From positions 496,001 to 560,000 of the forward strand of contig NZ_JASJOC010000001.1 of assembly GCF_030068615.1 (NCBI RefSeq): a stretch of 64,000 nt of DNA, in the 5' to 3' direction. The position numbers and the translations under genes were made by a program. This DNA comes from Halostagnicola sp. A-GB9-2 (lineage in GTDB: Archaea > Halobacteriota > Halobacteria > Halobacteriales > Natrialbaceae). A model generated the notes under the pieces. The model ran no database searches, was not told the DNA's origin, and saw nothing but the letters and a program-made list of their open reading frames with translations. How positions within the stretch are numbered: position 1 is the first letter of the stretch; every line of letters starts with the position of its first letter. Shown here piece by piece: positions 27,442 through 35,718 of this stretch.

Positions 27442-27558
27442 TTACGGACCAACCTGTGTGTACGTCCCAGCGGCCGCCGTTCCAACCTGGCTGAGCAACA
27501 GCACCAGAGTGAACAGCGCGCCGATCATTCGTGGGTGCGATACGAGGTAATCTTTCAT
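27442..27558 (-). CDS. 38-residue hydrophobic peptide gene of a haloarchaeal small-protein family
   Basis: A short frame from the ATG at 27558 to the TAA at 27442 encodes a peptide starting MKDYLVSHPRMIGALF, then a Leu/Val-rich helix (LVLLLSQVGTAAAG) and the end TYTQVGP. The HPRMIG start followed by one hydrophobic helix is a pattern I associate with short conserved haloarchaeal proteins (DUF7503-like). It could be a membrane or signal-type peptide. It converges on the CHAT gene. It is too short for ordinary ORF calling. Confidence 0.7.
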   Translation of the reverse strand: MKDYLVSHPRMIGALFTLVLLLSQVGTAAAGTYTQVGP

Positions 27559-27825
27559 GGCATCTGTTGCGGACATTGCATTCTATCAGTTGTTGCCATT
27601 GGTAATAAATTTATCTTATGTTCTCGGAGATTTTTTATGTAAAATATATCCTCAAAATAATAAGTTCAGCGTATTGCGAGAAGAGAAATGCAAGCAGAGA
27701 GACGATTTCCTCGCCTCATTTCCATCAAATCTGGGTTCTAAGCGACGATGGAAACGAGTGCATCGACACCGCCGGGCGCAGTATCCGGGAGAGCACAATT
27801 CGCCGAACTACCGTCGCTCAGACCA

Positions 27826-28752
27826 CTAATACTCGAGATCGTCGGTGTTCCGGTCGACGATCAGTACCGCGAATCCACCGATTACCGCGGCGAGCACGGC
27901 GGCGGTCGGCGACCCAGCAGTCGTCTCGTTGAGATTCCCCCGCACCTCCTCAAGTGGCAGTCGAAGCGCCCCGACCATCAAACTGACGAGAAAGACGAGC
28001 GTCGCGGCCCGGTACCGGTCGAGGGCATGGCGAACGAGATGAGCCATCGAAAACAACCCGATCACGGCACCGACGCCGAAGACGGCGACGATACCGCCCG
28101 CATCGATGATCGGAGTGAGCGATTCGCCGTTGACGAGTCCGAGTACGCCGTCGACGAACGTACTCAACACGCCGGTCATGTACTCGTACTGACCGAGTAT
28201 GAGGAGGAAAAAGGCACCCGACACGCCGGGCAACACCATCGCACAGATCGCGACGGCACCGGCGAGAAAGACCATCGGCAGGCCGTGAGAGGCGTTAGTA
28301 CCGGTGACTCCGGTAATGGCGAGTGCGAGAAGGATCGCGACTGCCGCTACACCGAAGCGTTTGGGCGTCCACGTCTCGATATTATCGTATAACACGACAG
28401 CCGACGCGGCGATCAAGCCGAAGAAAAAGCCGTACGTCGGTACTGGCAGCGAGTTCACCGCGTAATTCATCAGTCGAGACAGGGCCACGATCGCCGTTGA
28501 GACACCGAGTCCGAGCGCCAGCAAAAACAGCGCATCCGTTCGTTCGACCAACTCGAGCAACGCTTCGCGCCCCTCCGGAGTGTGAACCCGGACCGCTGGG
28601 CCGAACTCCCGTGGATCGATCGCCGTGATCGCATGGATCATCCGATCGTAGATGCCGACGATCAGCGCGATCGTCGCGCCCGAAACCCCCGGGACGACAT
28701 CGGCCGCACCCATCGAGAACCCCTTACAGTAGACCAGGAGAAATTCACGCAT
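27826..28752 (-). CDS. DUF368 membrane protein, probable polyprenyl/dolichyl-phosphate transporter (PopT family)
   Basis: The 308-residue protein has eight or more hydrophobic helices and the two pseudo-repeated signatures of DUF368: VVPGVSGATIAL (residues 19-30) and VLPGVSGAFFLL (173-184). In bacteria DUF368 proteins were shown to bring undecaprenyl phosphate back across the membrane. The gene lies 89 bp downstream of aglB on the same strand, so recycling of the dolichyl phosphate released by AglB is an attractive, untested role. Confidence 0.85.
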   Translation of the reverse strand: MREFLLVYCKGFSMGAADVVPGVSGATIALIVGIYDRMIHAITAIDPREFGPAVRVHTPEGREALLELVERTDALFLLALGLGVSTAIVALSRLMNYAVNSLPVPTYGFFFGLIAASAVVLYDNIETWTPKRFGVAAVAILLALAITGVTGTNASHGLPMVFLAGAVAICAMVLPGVSGAFFLLILGQYEYMTGVLSTFVDGVLGLVNGESLTPIIDAGGIVAVFGVGAVIGLFSMAHLVRHALDRYRAATLVFLVSLMVGALRLPLEEVRGNLNETTAGSPTAAVLAAVIGGFAVLIVDRNTDDLEY

Positions 28753-28841
28753 CGCTCGAGGGTATTCTGGGTGTCGGGAAAAGCGTTCTCACTTGCCAGG
28801 GACGTGTCAGAATCGAAATGTACCCACGAAACTACTTCGGG

Positions 28842-31800
28842 TTATTCCGCGTCGGCCGCAGTCTCGTCTTCTTCGTCATCTTCTTCGGTTTCGTCCTCGC
28901 CGTCAGCTTCAGTTTCGTCTTCATCACCGTCGTCCGCTGTTTCGTCTTCAGCGTCATCGTCTGCTTCTTCGTCGTCATCCGCTTGTTCGCCCTCGTCAGC
29001 CGCTTCGCCGTCATCCGCTTGCTCGCCGTCTTCCACGTCGTCAGCCGGATCGCCTTCCTCGTCGTCTTCGGCCGGTTCGAGCTCGATGCCGTCAACCTCT
29101 TCTCCGTTGACCACCGCGGTCTCGGAGACTTCGACTTCGCCGTAGTACTGGTGGACGTAGTCCAGGCCGCCTTCGGTGGACGTCACGGTGAGGTTGTAGT
29201 CCTCGATCGCCTCGACGCTACTCTCGGTGTAGCCGTCGTCGACGTCGAGTTCTTCTTCGGTCGCATACGGTACCGTCAGCTCGAAGCTTCCGTCATCTTC
29301 GATATCGGCTTCCTGCGCGTAGCCGACCGTGCGTTCACCTTCGGTCTCGAGCTCGAGCGTCGCCGTGATCATCGCGCTGTCGTCGCCAGCGAGCTCGTCG
29401 TCGTCGATGTTTCCGGTGATCGTCGCGCCGTCGACGCGCTCGAAGGTTTTGACGCCGGAACCGACCTGCCCGCCGAAGGTCTCGACGTCGTACGGAGACT
29501 GCCGTTGGATCTGATTGAGTTCGTTGTTGAGCGCCTGGGTATACTCCAGGTTGACGCCCATCTGTGGCTGGCCGTCATCCATGAGGACTTCGTCGCCGTC
29601 CATGATGGCGTAACTGATGAAGGTGGTCGTCTGGATGTTGTTCTCGTGGACGAGCCGGTAGTTCTCCATCCCGTGGGCGTCGTCGAAGTACAGCTGTGAG
29701 AGCATCGTCTGGCCGTAGAGCGTCTCGTCGACGAAGTCGTCGTCCTCGAGGTCCTCGGCGGTGATCGTCTCGCCCTCCTCGTAGTCCGCCGGGAGCGAGT
29801 ACGCCTGCCGGTCGGGGCCGGTCCACTGCGTGATCGCACCGAACTTGCCGCCGGCCATCGAGCCGTCGATCATCACGTAGCGCATCTCTTCGTTGCCCTC
29901 GTCGACTTCCTCGAGAGCGGCCTCGAGTTCCTCGTCGGAGACGTCTTCCCAGTCGACGTCCGCGTCATCCCTGATCGCGTCGAGGATCATCTCGCCGCGT
30001 TCTTCCGAGTCGGCGGTAAGGTACGCCGAGGAAGATCGAGCGTTTTGCTGGAACGGGTTCGAGTGTGGAATCCGCTCGGATTGGGTCGTTATCAGGTGGC
30101 CGTAGTCCCACCACGACATGACCCCGTAGGCGCCCTCGGGGTACTGATAGTCACCGCCGTCCGGATAGTCGTAGTTGCCGAAATAGTCGAGTTCGCTGGC
30201 GTTGTCCGCACCGCCGTAGTTACCCGGTTCGGGTGTGTTTTCTGCGAGCCACTCGTTCGACGGCTGCCAGATCATCGAATCGGAGTGTGGCGACGGACCG
30301 GGGTTGTCTTCCTCTGGATCGGATGCGGTGAGGGTCCAGACGCCCCCGCCGACGGCAAGCGGGATCGACGCGAAGACGACCAACACGACCATCCCGATAA
30401 CGATTATCTGGTAGGTTTCGATCTGTCTGGCGCTCTCGAGACCGGCCTCGAGATCGAGGTTGATAATCCGTCCGATGTCCGCGATGAACACCGCGTTGAG
30501 CACGGCCACCGCGAGGACGAGGTAGTAGGAGAATCGAACCTGCGTCGCGGCCATACTCGTCAGGAATATTGCCCAGATGATCACGAGCGTGTATTCGGCG
30601 CGGAACTCGCGATCGAAGTACGGTCTCGCAATGAGGAACGCGATGCCGAGCAACATCGTGTAGAATGCCGCTCCGAACTCATTGAAGACGTGCGTCGAGA
30701 GGAAGTCATCCGGTCGCTGCGCTTCCTGGATCGTCGCATCAGTGTCGACGCCCCCGAACGGGAACAGCCGCCGAGCGAGATTGTCGTAGATCGTATCGAA
30801 GAGTTCCGGCAGCGCCAGCGCCATGGTGAGGAACGCGACCAGAATCAACCCGCCGATCGCCGCCGGGTAATACATCCGGTCGATATCTCGGTTGTTCCAC
30901 TGTCGTGCTAACCAGGCCATGAACACACAGCCGACCCCGACTAACAGTGCGGCGGTCGGTTGGACGTAGCCGAAACTCGTCGCGCTCGAGCTCCACTCTT
31001 CGATGAGCAGTGCCGTAATGAGCGCAGTGACGCCCATGCTCACGGCACCGACGAAGGCGACGTGGTCGGGTGAAACACCCCGAACGTAATCGAGACAGAG
31101 TTGAACGGTGAAGAAAATCGCGAGAATACCGACGAGGACGACGCCCGGTGGCCAAACCCAAATGTACAGCGCCAGCGCGAGTCCCGCGAGGGCACTGTAG
31201 ATTGTCGGCGCTTTGAGCGTCCCCCAGTCCTTGTCAAGCAGGAGTTCGTAGATCGGTTGCTCTCGTTCGCTGGCCCGAAGCGCAACCATCATCGCCAGCA
31301 CGGCAATCGCCATGAACAACACTTCGGCGACGTGGTGTTGTAGTTGGCCGACCGTGGTCCGGCTGAGGAACTGGCCGGGGACGAGCGCGAGAATAACGAT
31401 CGAGACGATACCGCCGAACGTCCCGCCGAGCCGTCGGCCCATGAAGAACACGGGGATCGCGACGAGCGCGGCCATCACGGGAACGGACAGTATGGCGACG
31501 GTAAAGAGCGTCTCAGAAGAGGGATCACCCAGGCCGACGATCATCGCCGCCGTGACGATAAGCTGATCGAACAGGGTGCCGAACTGGCCGACGTATCGTC
31601 CGGACGGAAACCCGGTAAACACGTCGAATGGCATCGTATACGGATAGTTCTCTGATGTCCACTCGATCGTCCGCCAGTGATAATACGAGTCGATACCTCC
31701 GAGCATCGGCGTGCCGTCTTCGTACGTGAAGTTATTCTGGGGCCGGACCCGGACCCAGTACATAAATAGCATCACAATCCCGATAACGGGAAGATGATAC

Positions 31801-31868
31801 CACTGCTTCAACGTCTCGAGGAAGGAAGACTCCGTTTCCTCTCCGACGTGTTCGGTGTCGGTACTCAT
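28842..31868 (-). CDS. aglB: dolichyl-phosphooligosaccharide-protein glycotransferase AglB
   Basis: The 1008-residue STT3-family enzyme transfers a lipid-linked glycan to asparagine of exported proteins. The N-terminal half holds about a dozen helices, the metal-binding Asp60 in GGIDSYYHW and the TIxE-type motif TIQE near 379-382. The soluble domain has the hallmark WWDYG at 586-590. The last 80 or so residues are a low-complexity Asp/Glu tail with repeated ADD/DEE units. It is divergent from aglG. All expected catalytic marks are present. Confidence 0.97.
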   Translation of the reverse strand: MSTDTEHVGEETESSFLETLKQWYHLPVIGIVMLFMYWVRVRPQNNFTYEDGTPMLGGIDSYYHWRTIEWTSENYPYTMPFDVFTGFPSGRYVGQFGTLFDQLIVTAAMIVGLGDPSSETLFTVAILSVPVMAALVAIPVFFMGRRLGGTFGGIVSIVILALVPGQFLSRTTVGQLQHHVAEVLFMAIAVLAMMVALRASEREQPIYELLLDKDWGTLKAPTIYSALAGLALALYIWVWPPGVVLVGILAIFFTVQLCLDYVRGVSPDHVAFVGAVSMGVTALITALLIEEWSSSATSFGYVQPTAALLVGVGCVFMAWLARQWNNRDIDRMYYPAAIGGLILVAFLTMALALPELFDTIYDNLARRLFPFGGVDTDATIQEAQRPDDFLSTHVFNEFGAAFYTMLLGIAFLIARPYFDREFRAEYTLVIIWAIFLTSMAATQVRFSYYLVLAVAVLNAVFIADIGRIINLDLEAGLESARQIETYQIIVIGMVVLVVFASIPLAVGGGVWTLTASDPEEDNPGPSPHSDSMIWQPSNEWLAENTPEPGNYGGADNASELDYFGNYDYPDGGDYQYPEGAYGVMSWWDYGHLITTQSERIPHSNPFQQNARSSSAYLTADSEERGEMILDAIRDDADVDWEDVSDEELEAALEEVDEGNEEMRYVMIDGSMAGGKFGAITQWTGPDRQAYSLPADYEEGETITAEDLEDDDFVDETLYGQTMLSQLYFDDAHGMENYRLVHENNIQTTTFISYAIMDGDEVLMDDGQPQMGVNLEYTQALNNELNQIQRQSPYDVETFGGQVGSGVKTFERVDGATITGNIDDDELAGDDSAMITATLELETEGERTVGYAQEADIEDDGSFELTVPYATEEELDVDDGYTESSVEAIEDYNLTVTSTEGGLDYVHQYYGEVEVSETAVVNGEEVDGIELEPAEDDEEGDPADDVEDGEQADDGEAADEGEQADDDEEADDDAEDETADDGDEDETEADGEDETEEDDEEDETAADAE
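28848..29085 (-). repeat. acidic low-complexity repeat encoding the AglB tail
   Basis: The 3' end of aglB is a run of GA[CA] and GAG/GCC codons encoding about 80 residues of Asp, Glu, Ala and Gly. The purine/pyrimidine asymmetry is strong. The tail likely keeps the external domain soluble in high salt; no specific function is shown. Confidence 0.7.
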
Positions 31869-32065
31869 TCACTTGGAACTGTCCCAAGCCAAGAATAAGC
31901 TTTGTCATCTCCTCGTCGCCTCAACTATCGGATTATTCGATATATGGAGGGCTATCTCCGGTGAATGCGCGATCTTATCAGTTGAACGGCAAATCATGCA
32001 ATCAGTACGGTACGTGTCGTATCTCCGTTTCGGCAGAGCCGACACTCACGACAGCCGAACAAAAA

Positions 32066-32075
32066 GGCTTATTCG
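32066..32075 (+). promoter_or_regulatory. TATA-like box of aglG
   Basis: GGCTTATTCG lies about 28 nt upstream of the ATG at 32099. The spacing fits a leaderless transcript and supports that start over the longer reading frame that begins at 31961. Confidence 0.55.
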
Positions 32076-32098
32076 CCGTTCACCGTAACCGACCGTCG

Positions 32099-33040
32099 AT
32101 GAAGGTCTCCGTCGTCATTTGCACGTACGCGATGGAGCGCTACGACGTCTTTTCCGAATGCGTCGATAGCGTCCTCGCACAAACGTACGACCCCCTCGAG
32201 ACCGTGATCGTCGTCGACGGAAACGAGGACGTCTTCGAGCGCGTCGAAAACGACTACGGGGAACACGAGGGCGTTACCCTGCACTGTAACGACGAGAACA
32301 AGGGCATCTCCTACAGCCGGACGAAAGGTGCCGAACTCGCCGACGGCGAGGTCGTCGCGTTCATCGACGACGACGCCGTCGCCGAACCCGACTGGATCGA
32401 CGAACTCGCTCGAGTCTACGAGGAGACCGACGCGAACGCCGTCGGCGGCCACGTCGCGGCCGACTGGGTGACCGAAAAGCCCGATTTCTTCCCCGCGGAG
32501 TTCTACTGGCTCGTCGGCTGTGACGAACGTGGGATGGGCGAGCACATGGAGGAACTGCGAAACACCTACGGCTCGAACATCTCCTACCGACGAGACGTGT
32601 TCTTGAACGTCGGCGGCTACGATCAGAACACCGGCCGCAAAGGTGACAGGCATATCCAGGCCCACGAAGCTCCAGTCTGCATCCGAATCGCGAACAAGTA
32701 CGGAACCGGCGTGATCTACAATACGGACGCCGTCGTCCACCACAAGCTCTTTGAGTACCGCGGGGAGTTTCGCTGGCTCGTCTTCCGCTCGTTCTGGCAG
32801 GGCTACTCGAAGCGGATCATGGACCTGCTCCTTCCCGAGGCGTCGGGCGATAAAAACGACTACCTGAAACAGCTCATGATCGGGTTCGTGCCGGCACGAC
32901 TCAAGAGCCTCCTCGCCGGCCCATCGCTTCCGAAGGTCAAACAGCTTGTCGCGATTTTCGTCTTCACCGCGGCCGTCGGCTTTGGCTACCTGTATGGACT
33001 CTCGAAATCGAACTCGTCGCTGATCGGCGAGGAGTCCTGA
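32099..33040 (+). CDS. aglG: GT2 glycosyltransferase AglG-like (hexuronosyltransferase of N-glycosylation)
   Basis: The 313-residue enzyme starts MKVSVVICTYAMERYDVFSE, has the metal-binding DDD (90-92, FIDDDAVAEPDW) and ends with a hydrophobic helix (about 275-300). The core, including NTYGSNISYRRDVFLNVGGYD and GRKGDRHIQAHEAP, closely follows Haloferax AglG, which adds the second sugar, a glucuronic acid, to the dolichyl-phosphate-linked glycan. The exact sugar here is inferred. It lies 6 bp upstream of a GT4 gene on the same strand and divergent from aglB. Confidence 0.87.
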   Translation: MKVSVVICTYAMERYDVFSECVDSVLAQTYDPLETVIVVDGNEDVFERVENDYGEHEGVTLHCNDENKGISYSRTKGAELADGEVVAFIDDDAVAEPDWIDELARVYEETDANAVGGHVAADWVTEKPDFFPAEFYWLVGCDERGMGEHMEELRNTYGSNISYRRDVFLNVGGYDQNTGRKGDRHIQAHEAPVCIRIANKYGTGVIYNTDAVVHHKLFEYRGEFRWLVFRSFWQGYSKRIMDLLLPEASGDKNDYLKQLMIGFVPARLKSLLAGPSLPKVKQLVAIFVFTAAVGFGYLYGLSKSNSSLIGEES

Positions 33041-33046
33041 TCGACG

Positions 33047-33994
33047 ATGCCCTCAAATCGTCCGCTTCGAGTCCTCCACCTGACGACCTCTCGGGAGGTG
33101 TTTTTCGACCAGCAGATCGAGACCCTCGAGGCCAAGGGCGTCGACACGACGGTGGTCGTGGTTCCGGGCGAAGACCAGATCGACGGCGACATGGGAAGTG
33201 GCCGCGGTGCATGGGAGTACCTCGAGTACTTCCCGCGCGTGCGACGAGCGCTCCGGGACGGCGACTTCGACGTAATTCACGCGAACTACGGGCTCACCGC
33301 CCCCTACGCGATCACCCAGCTATCGCTTCCCGTCGTCCTCACGCTGTGGGGATCCGACGTCATCGGCTTCGACGGGTACGTATCGAAAGCCTGCGCTTGG
33401 CGCTGTGACGCGATCACCGTTCGAAGCGAGGAGATGCGCGAACTGCTGGGCCGGGACGCACATATCCTCCCGAGCGGCATCGACCTCGAGCGCTTCGAGC
33501 CGATGGACCATGCCGAGGCCCGCGAGCGAGTCGGCTGGGAGCCGAACAAAAAACACGTTCTCTTCCCTTACTCGCCCGACTACGAGCGCAAGAACTATCC
33601 CCTGGCCGAGCGCGTCGTCGAGGACGCTCGAGCGCGCCTCGAAGACGATATCGAACTCCAGACCATTTCCGGGGTCGACCACGAGGAGGTCCCCGTCTAC
33701 ATGAACGCCGCCGATGCGTTGTTGCTCACCTCGAAACACGAAGGCTCACCGAACACGGTCAAGGAGGCGATGGCCTGCGATCTGCCGGTCGTCTCGACCA
33801 CCGTTGGCGACGTGCGCACGCGACTCGCCGATGTCTCGCCCTCGGGCGTCGGCAAAACTCAGGACGAACTGGTCGATCACCTCGTCTCGGTTCTCGAGAC
33901 GGAAACCCGTTCGAACGGTCGCGAAGAAGTTCGGGAAGTCAGCTGGGATCGGATCGGGGACCGGATTCTCGGAATTTACGCGGACGTTTGCTGA
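33047..33994 (+). CDS. GT4-family glycosyltransferase
   Basis: The 315-residue GT-B enzyme begins RVLHLTTSREVFFDQQIETL, has an N-domain ending near LTLWGSDVIGFDG, the acceptor-side LPSGIDLERFEPMD, and the donor-binding E-x7-E segment in TSKHEGSPNTVKEAMACDLPVV. It probably adds one sugar of the surface glycan from a nucleotide donor, on the cytoplasmic side. It is in an operon with aglG (6 bp apart). Donor and linkage are unknown. Confidence 0.88.
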   Translation: MPSNRPLRVLHLTTSREVFFDQQIETLEAKGVDTTVVVVPGEDQIDGDMGSGRGAWEYLEYFPRVRRALRDGDFDVIHANYGLTAPYAITQLSLPVVLTLWGSDVIGFDGYVSKACAWRCDAITVRSEEMRELLGRDAHILPSGIDLERFEPMDHAEARERVGWEPNKKHVLFPYSPDYERKNYPLAERVVEDARARLEDDIELQTISGVDHEEVPVYMNAADALLLTSKHEGSPNTVKEAMACDLPVVSTTVGDVRTRLADVSPSGVGKTQDELVDHLVSVLETETRSNGREEVREVSWDRIGDRILGIYADVC

Positions 33995-34081
33995 TCGGGG
34001 CTGTACCAAGCGGTCGCCGTCGTTATTCAGCGACCGATACCACTCGCCGGATTTCGAGACCGGACGATAGAGTAATCGCGG

Positions 34082-35527
34082 TTATCGACCCGTAACGCGC
34101 GGAATTTCGATCGGGGCGTTGTTTCGAACGACATCACGGAAGTGAGGTGACATCGCGAAGAGGACGACGACGTACACTACGGCACCGCCTGCGACGATCG
34201 CCGCGGTGACAGCCGTTGACTCGAGGCTTTCCGAGGGTGGGCTGACGAACGTCGTAACAGGATAGACGACAGCGCCCATCGCGATGGCTGCGACCCACTG
34301 GCGAGCGATTTCGACCAGTGGCAGTTCGAACTCGAGGTGGTGACCAAGCGCATAGAACGCGCCGATGAGTCCCAGCCCAGCCGATAGCGCCGTTCCGATC
34401 GCAGCACCGGTCCAACCGATAGCGGCGACGAGACCGACGTTTGCGACGACGTTCGAGACGATGAACAGACCGTTGACGCGAAACGCGATGTCCGGCCGAT
34501 CGAGCCCGTTGAGCGTATTGAGCAACTGATCGAAGTACGAGTACAGTAACGAACCCAACAGCAAGATCGGGAGGACGTACTGGCCCTCGACGAACTCCGT
34601 GCCGTAGATCGCCAGCACACGGTCACCGACGAGTATCCCGCCGATAATTCCCGGAATGAGGACGAACCCCGCGAACGCGAGGGCCTCCGTCGTCAGGCTC
34701 GCAACGTGACGGTGCTCGCCGTCCGTATCGTGCTTACTGATCTCGGGGAACATCGCGGTACTGATTGCGGATCCGAAAATCAGGAAGAACGAACACAGCG
34801 CCCAGACGATGGAGTACACGCCGACGAGCGCGCTCGAGACGAGCGCCCCCAAGACGAGAATGTCGACTTCGCTGAACGTTTTGCCCTGTACTCGCCCAAT
34901 CCACGCGTACTTCGCGAAGTCGACGAGTCGTTTGTAGTGGCGACGCGTGGGCCGCTCGAACGGCGGTGTGAGCACGATAGCGGCGACGAATGCGGACATC
35001 ATCCAGCCCGTCGAGTAGCCGATGAGCATCCCAGTAAGTTCCAGTCCGGCGAGGACGAGCGCGACCTGGACGAGCGCCCGACCACCGATTTTCAGGGGCT
35101 TGAGAACAGCATAGATGTGCACCTTGTGCTGGCCCTGCAAGGCTGCGTTGAACAGGGAGTTACACAGAACCGCGACCAACATGAGGATCACGATGAGGTG
35201 GACGTCCTCGCCGACGTAGGCGTTCAATTGATCCTGGAAGACGAGCACGCCGATCGCGAGAACGACGAATATCGACCCGATGATCGATGCGCCCGCCCAG
35301 AAGTACGCATACGAATCGGTCTCCTCGCTCATGCGCTTGGTGATCGCACTCGAGAGGCCTATCTTGCCGCCGATACCGAGCCAGGTGACGACAGCCAGCG
35401 CGATGGAGTAGTAGCCAAGAACTTCTGCACCGAGGACGCGAGCGAAATAAATCGTCGCGACGAAACCGATCGCCGAGGCGGCGATCTCGGTAACGAACTG
35501 GAGGAACGACGTTTGACCGATTCTCAT
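34082..35527 (-). CDS. MOP-superfamily polysaccharide flippase (AglR/Wzx type)
   Basis: The 481-residue protein has 12 to 14 hydrophobic helices and the usual flippase start RIGQTSFLQFVTEIAASAIGFVATIYFARVLGAEVLGYY. In Haloferax AglR, a member of this family, is involved in moving charged dolichyl phosphate across the membrane. The location among glycosyltransferases and aglB fits that role. The ATG at 35527 is preferred; the 41 upstream codons are Arg-rich and not membrane-protein-like. Confidence 0.87.
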   Translation of the reverse strand: MRIGQTSFLQFVTEIAASAIGFVATIYFARVLGAEVLGYYSIALAVVTWLGIGGKIGLSSAITKRMSEETDSYAYFWAGASIIGSIFVVLAIGVLVFQDQLNAYVGEDVHLIVILMLVAVLCNSLFNAALQGQHKVHIYAVLKPLKIGGRALVQVALVLAGLELTGMLIGYSTGWMMSAFVAAIVLTPPFERPTRRHYKRLVDFAKYAWIGRVQGKTFSEVDILVLGALVSSALVGVYSIVWALCSFFLIFGSAISTAMFPEISKHDTDGEHRHVASLTTEALAFAGFVLIPGIIGGILVGDRVLAIYGTEFVEGQYVLPILLLGSLLYSYFDQLLNTLNGLDRPDIAFRVNGLFIVSNVVANVGLVAAIGWTGAAIGTALSAGLGLIGAFYALGHHLEFELPLVEIARQWVAAIAMGAVVYPVTTFVSPPSESLESTAVTAAIVAGGAVVYVVVLFAMSPHFRDVVRNNAPIEIPRVTGR

Positions 35528-35718
35528 AGTTGCGTCGAGGTGGCGTCGACGGCCACCCGTCTGTCCGCGTCTTTCGGTGCCACGGCTATCAGTCTGATCA
35601 TGTGTACGAAAAGCCCTTATGGAACGACTCGAGCGGCTGGGACAACTCAAGGGGCAGACATCGAGCGGCGGCTACTCTCGACTATAATCCGTTCTGTGTC
35701 GCCGTCGGCTCGCGGCGA

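Noticed and set aside
28818-29699. 293-codon frame with long hydrophobic runs opposite the end of aglB
   Set aside because: The Phe/Val-rich look comes from reading the acidic Asp/Glu codons of AglB on the other strand.
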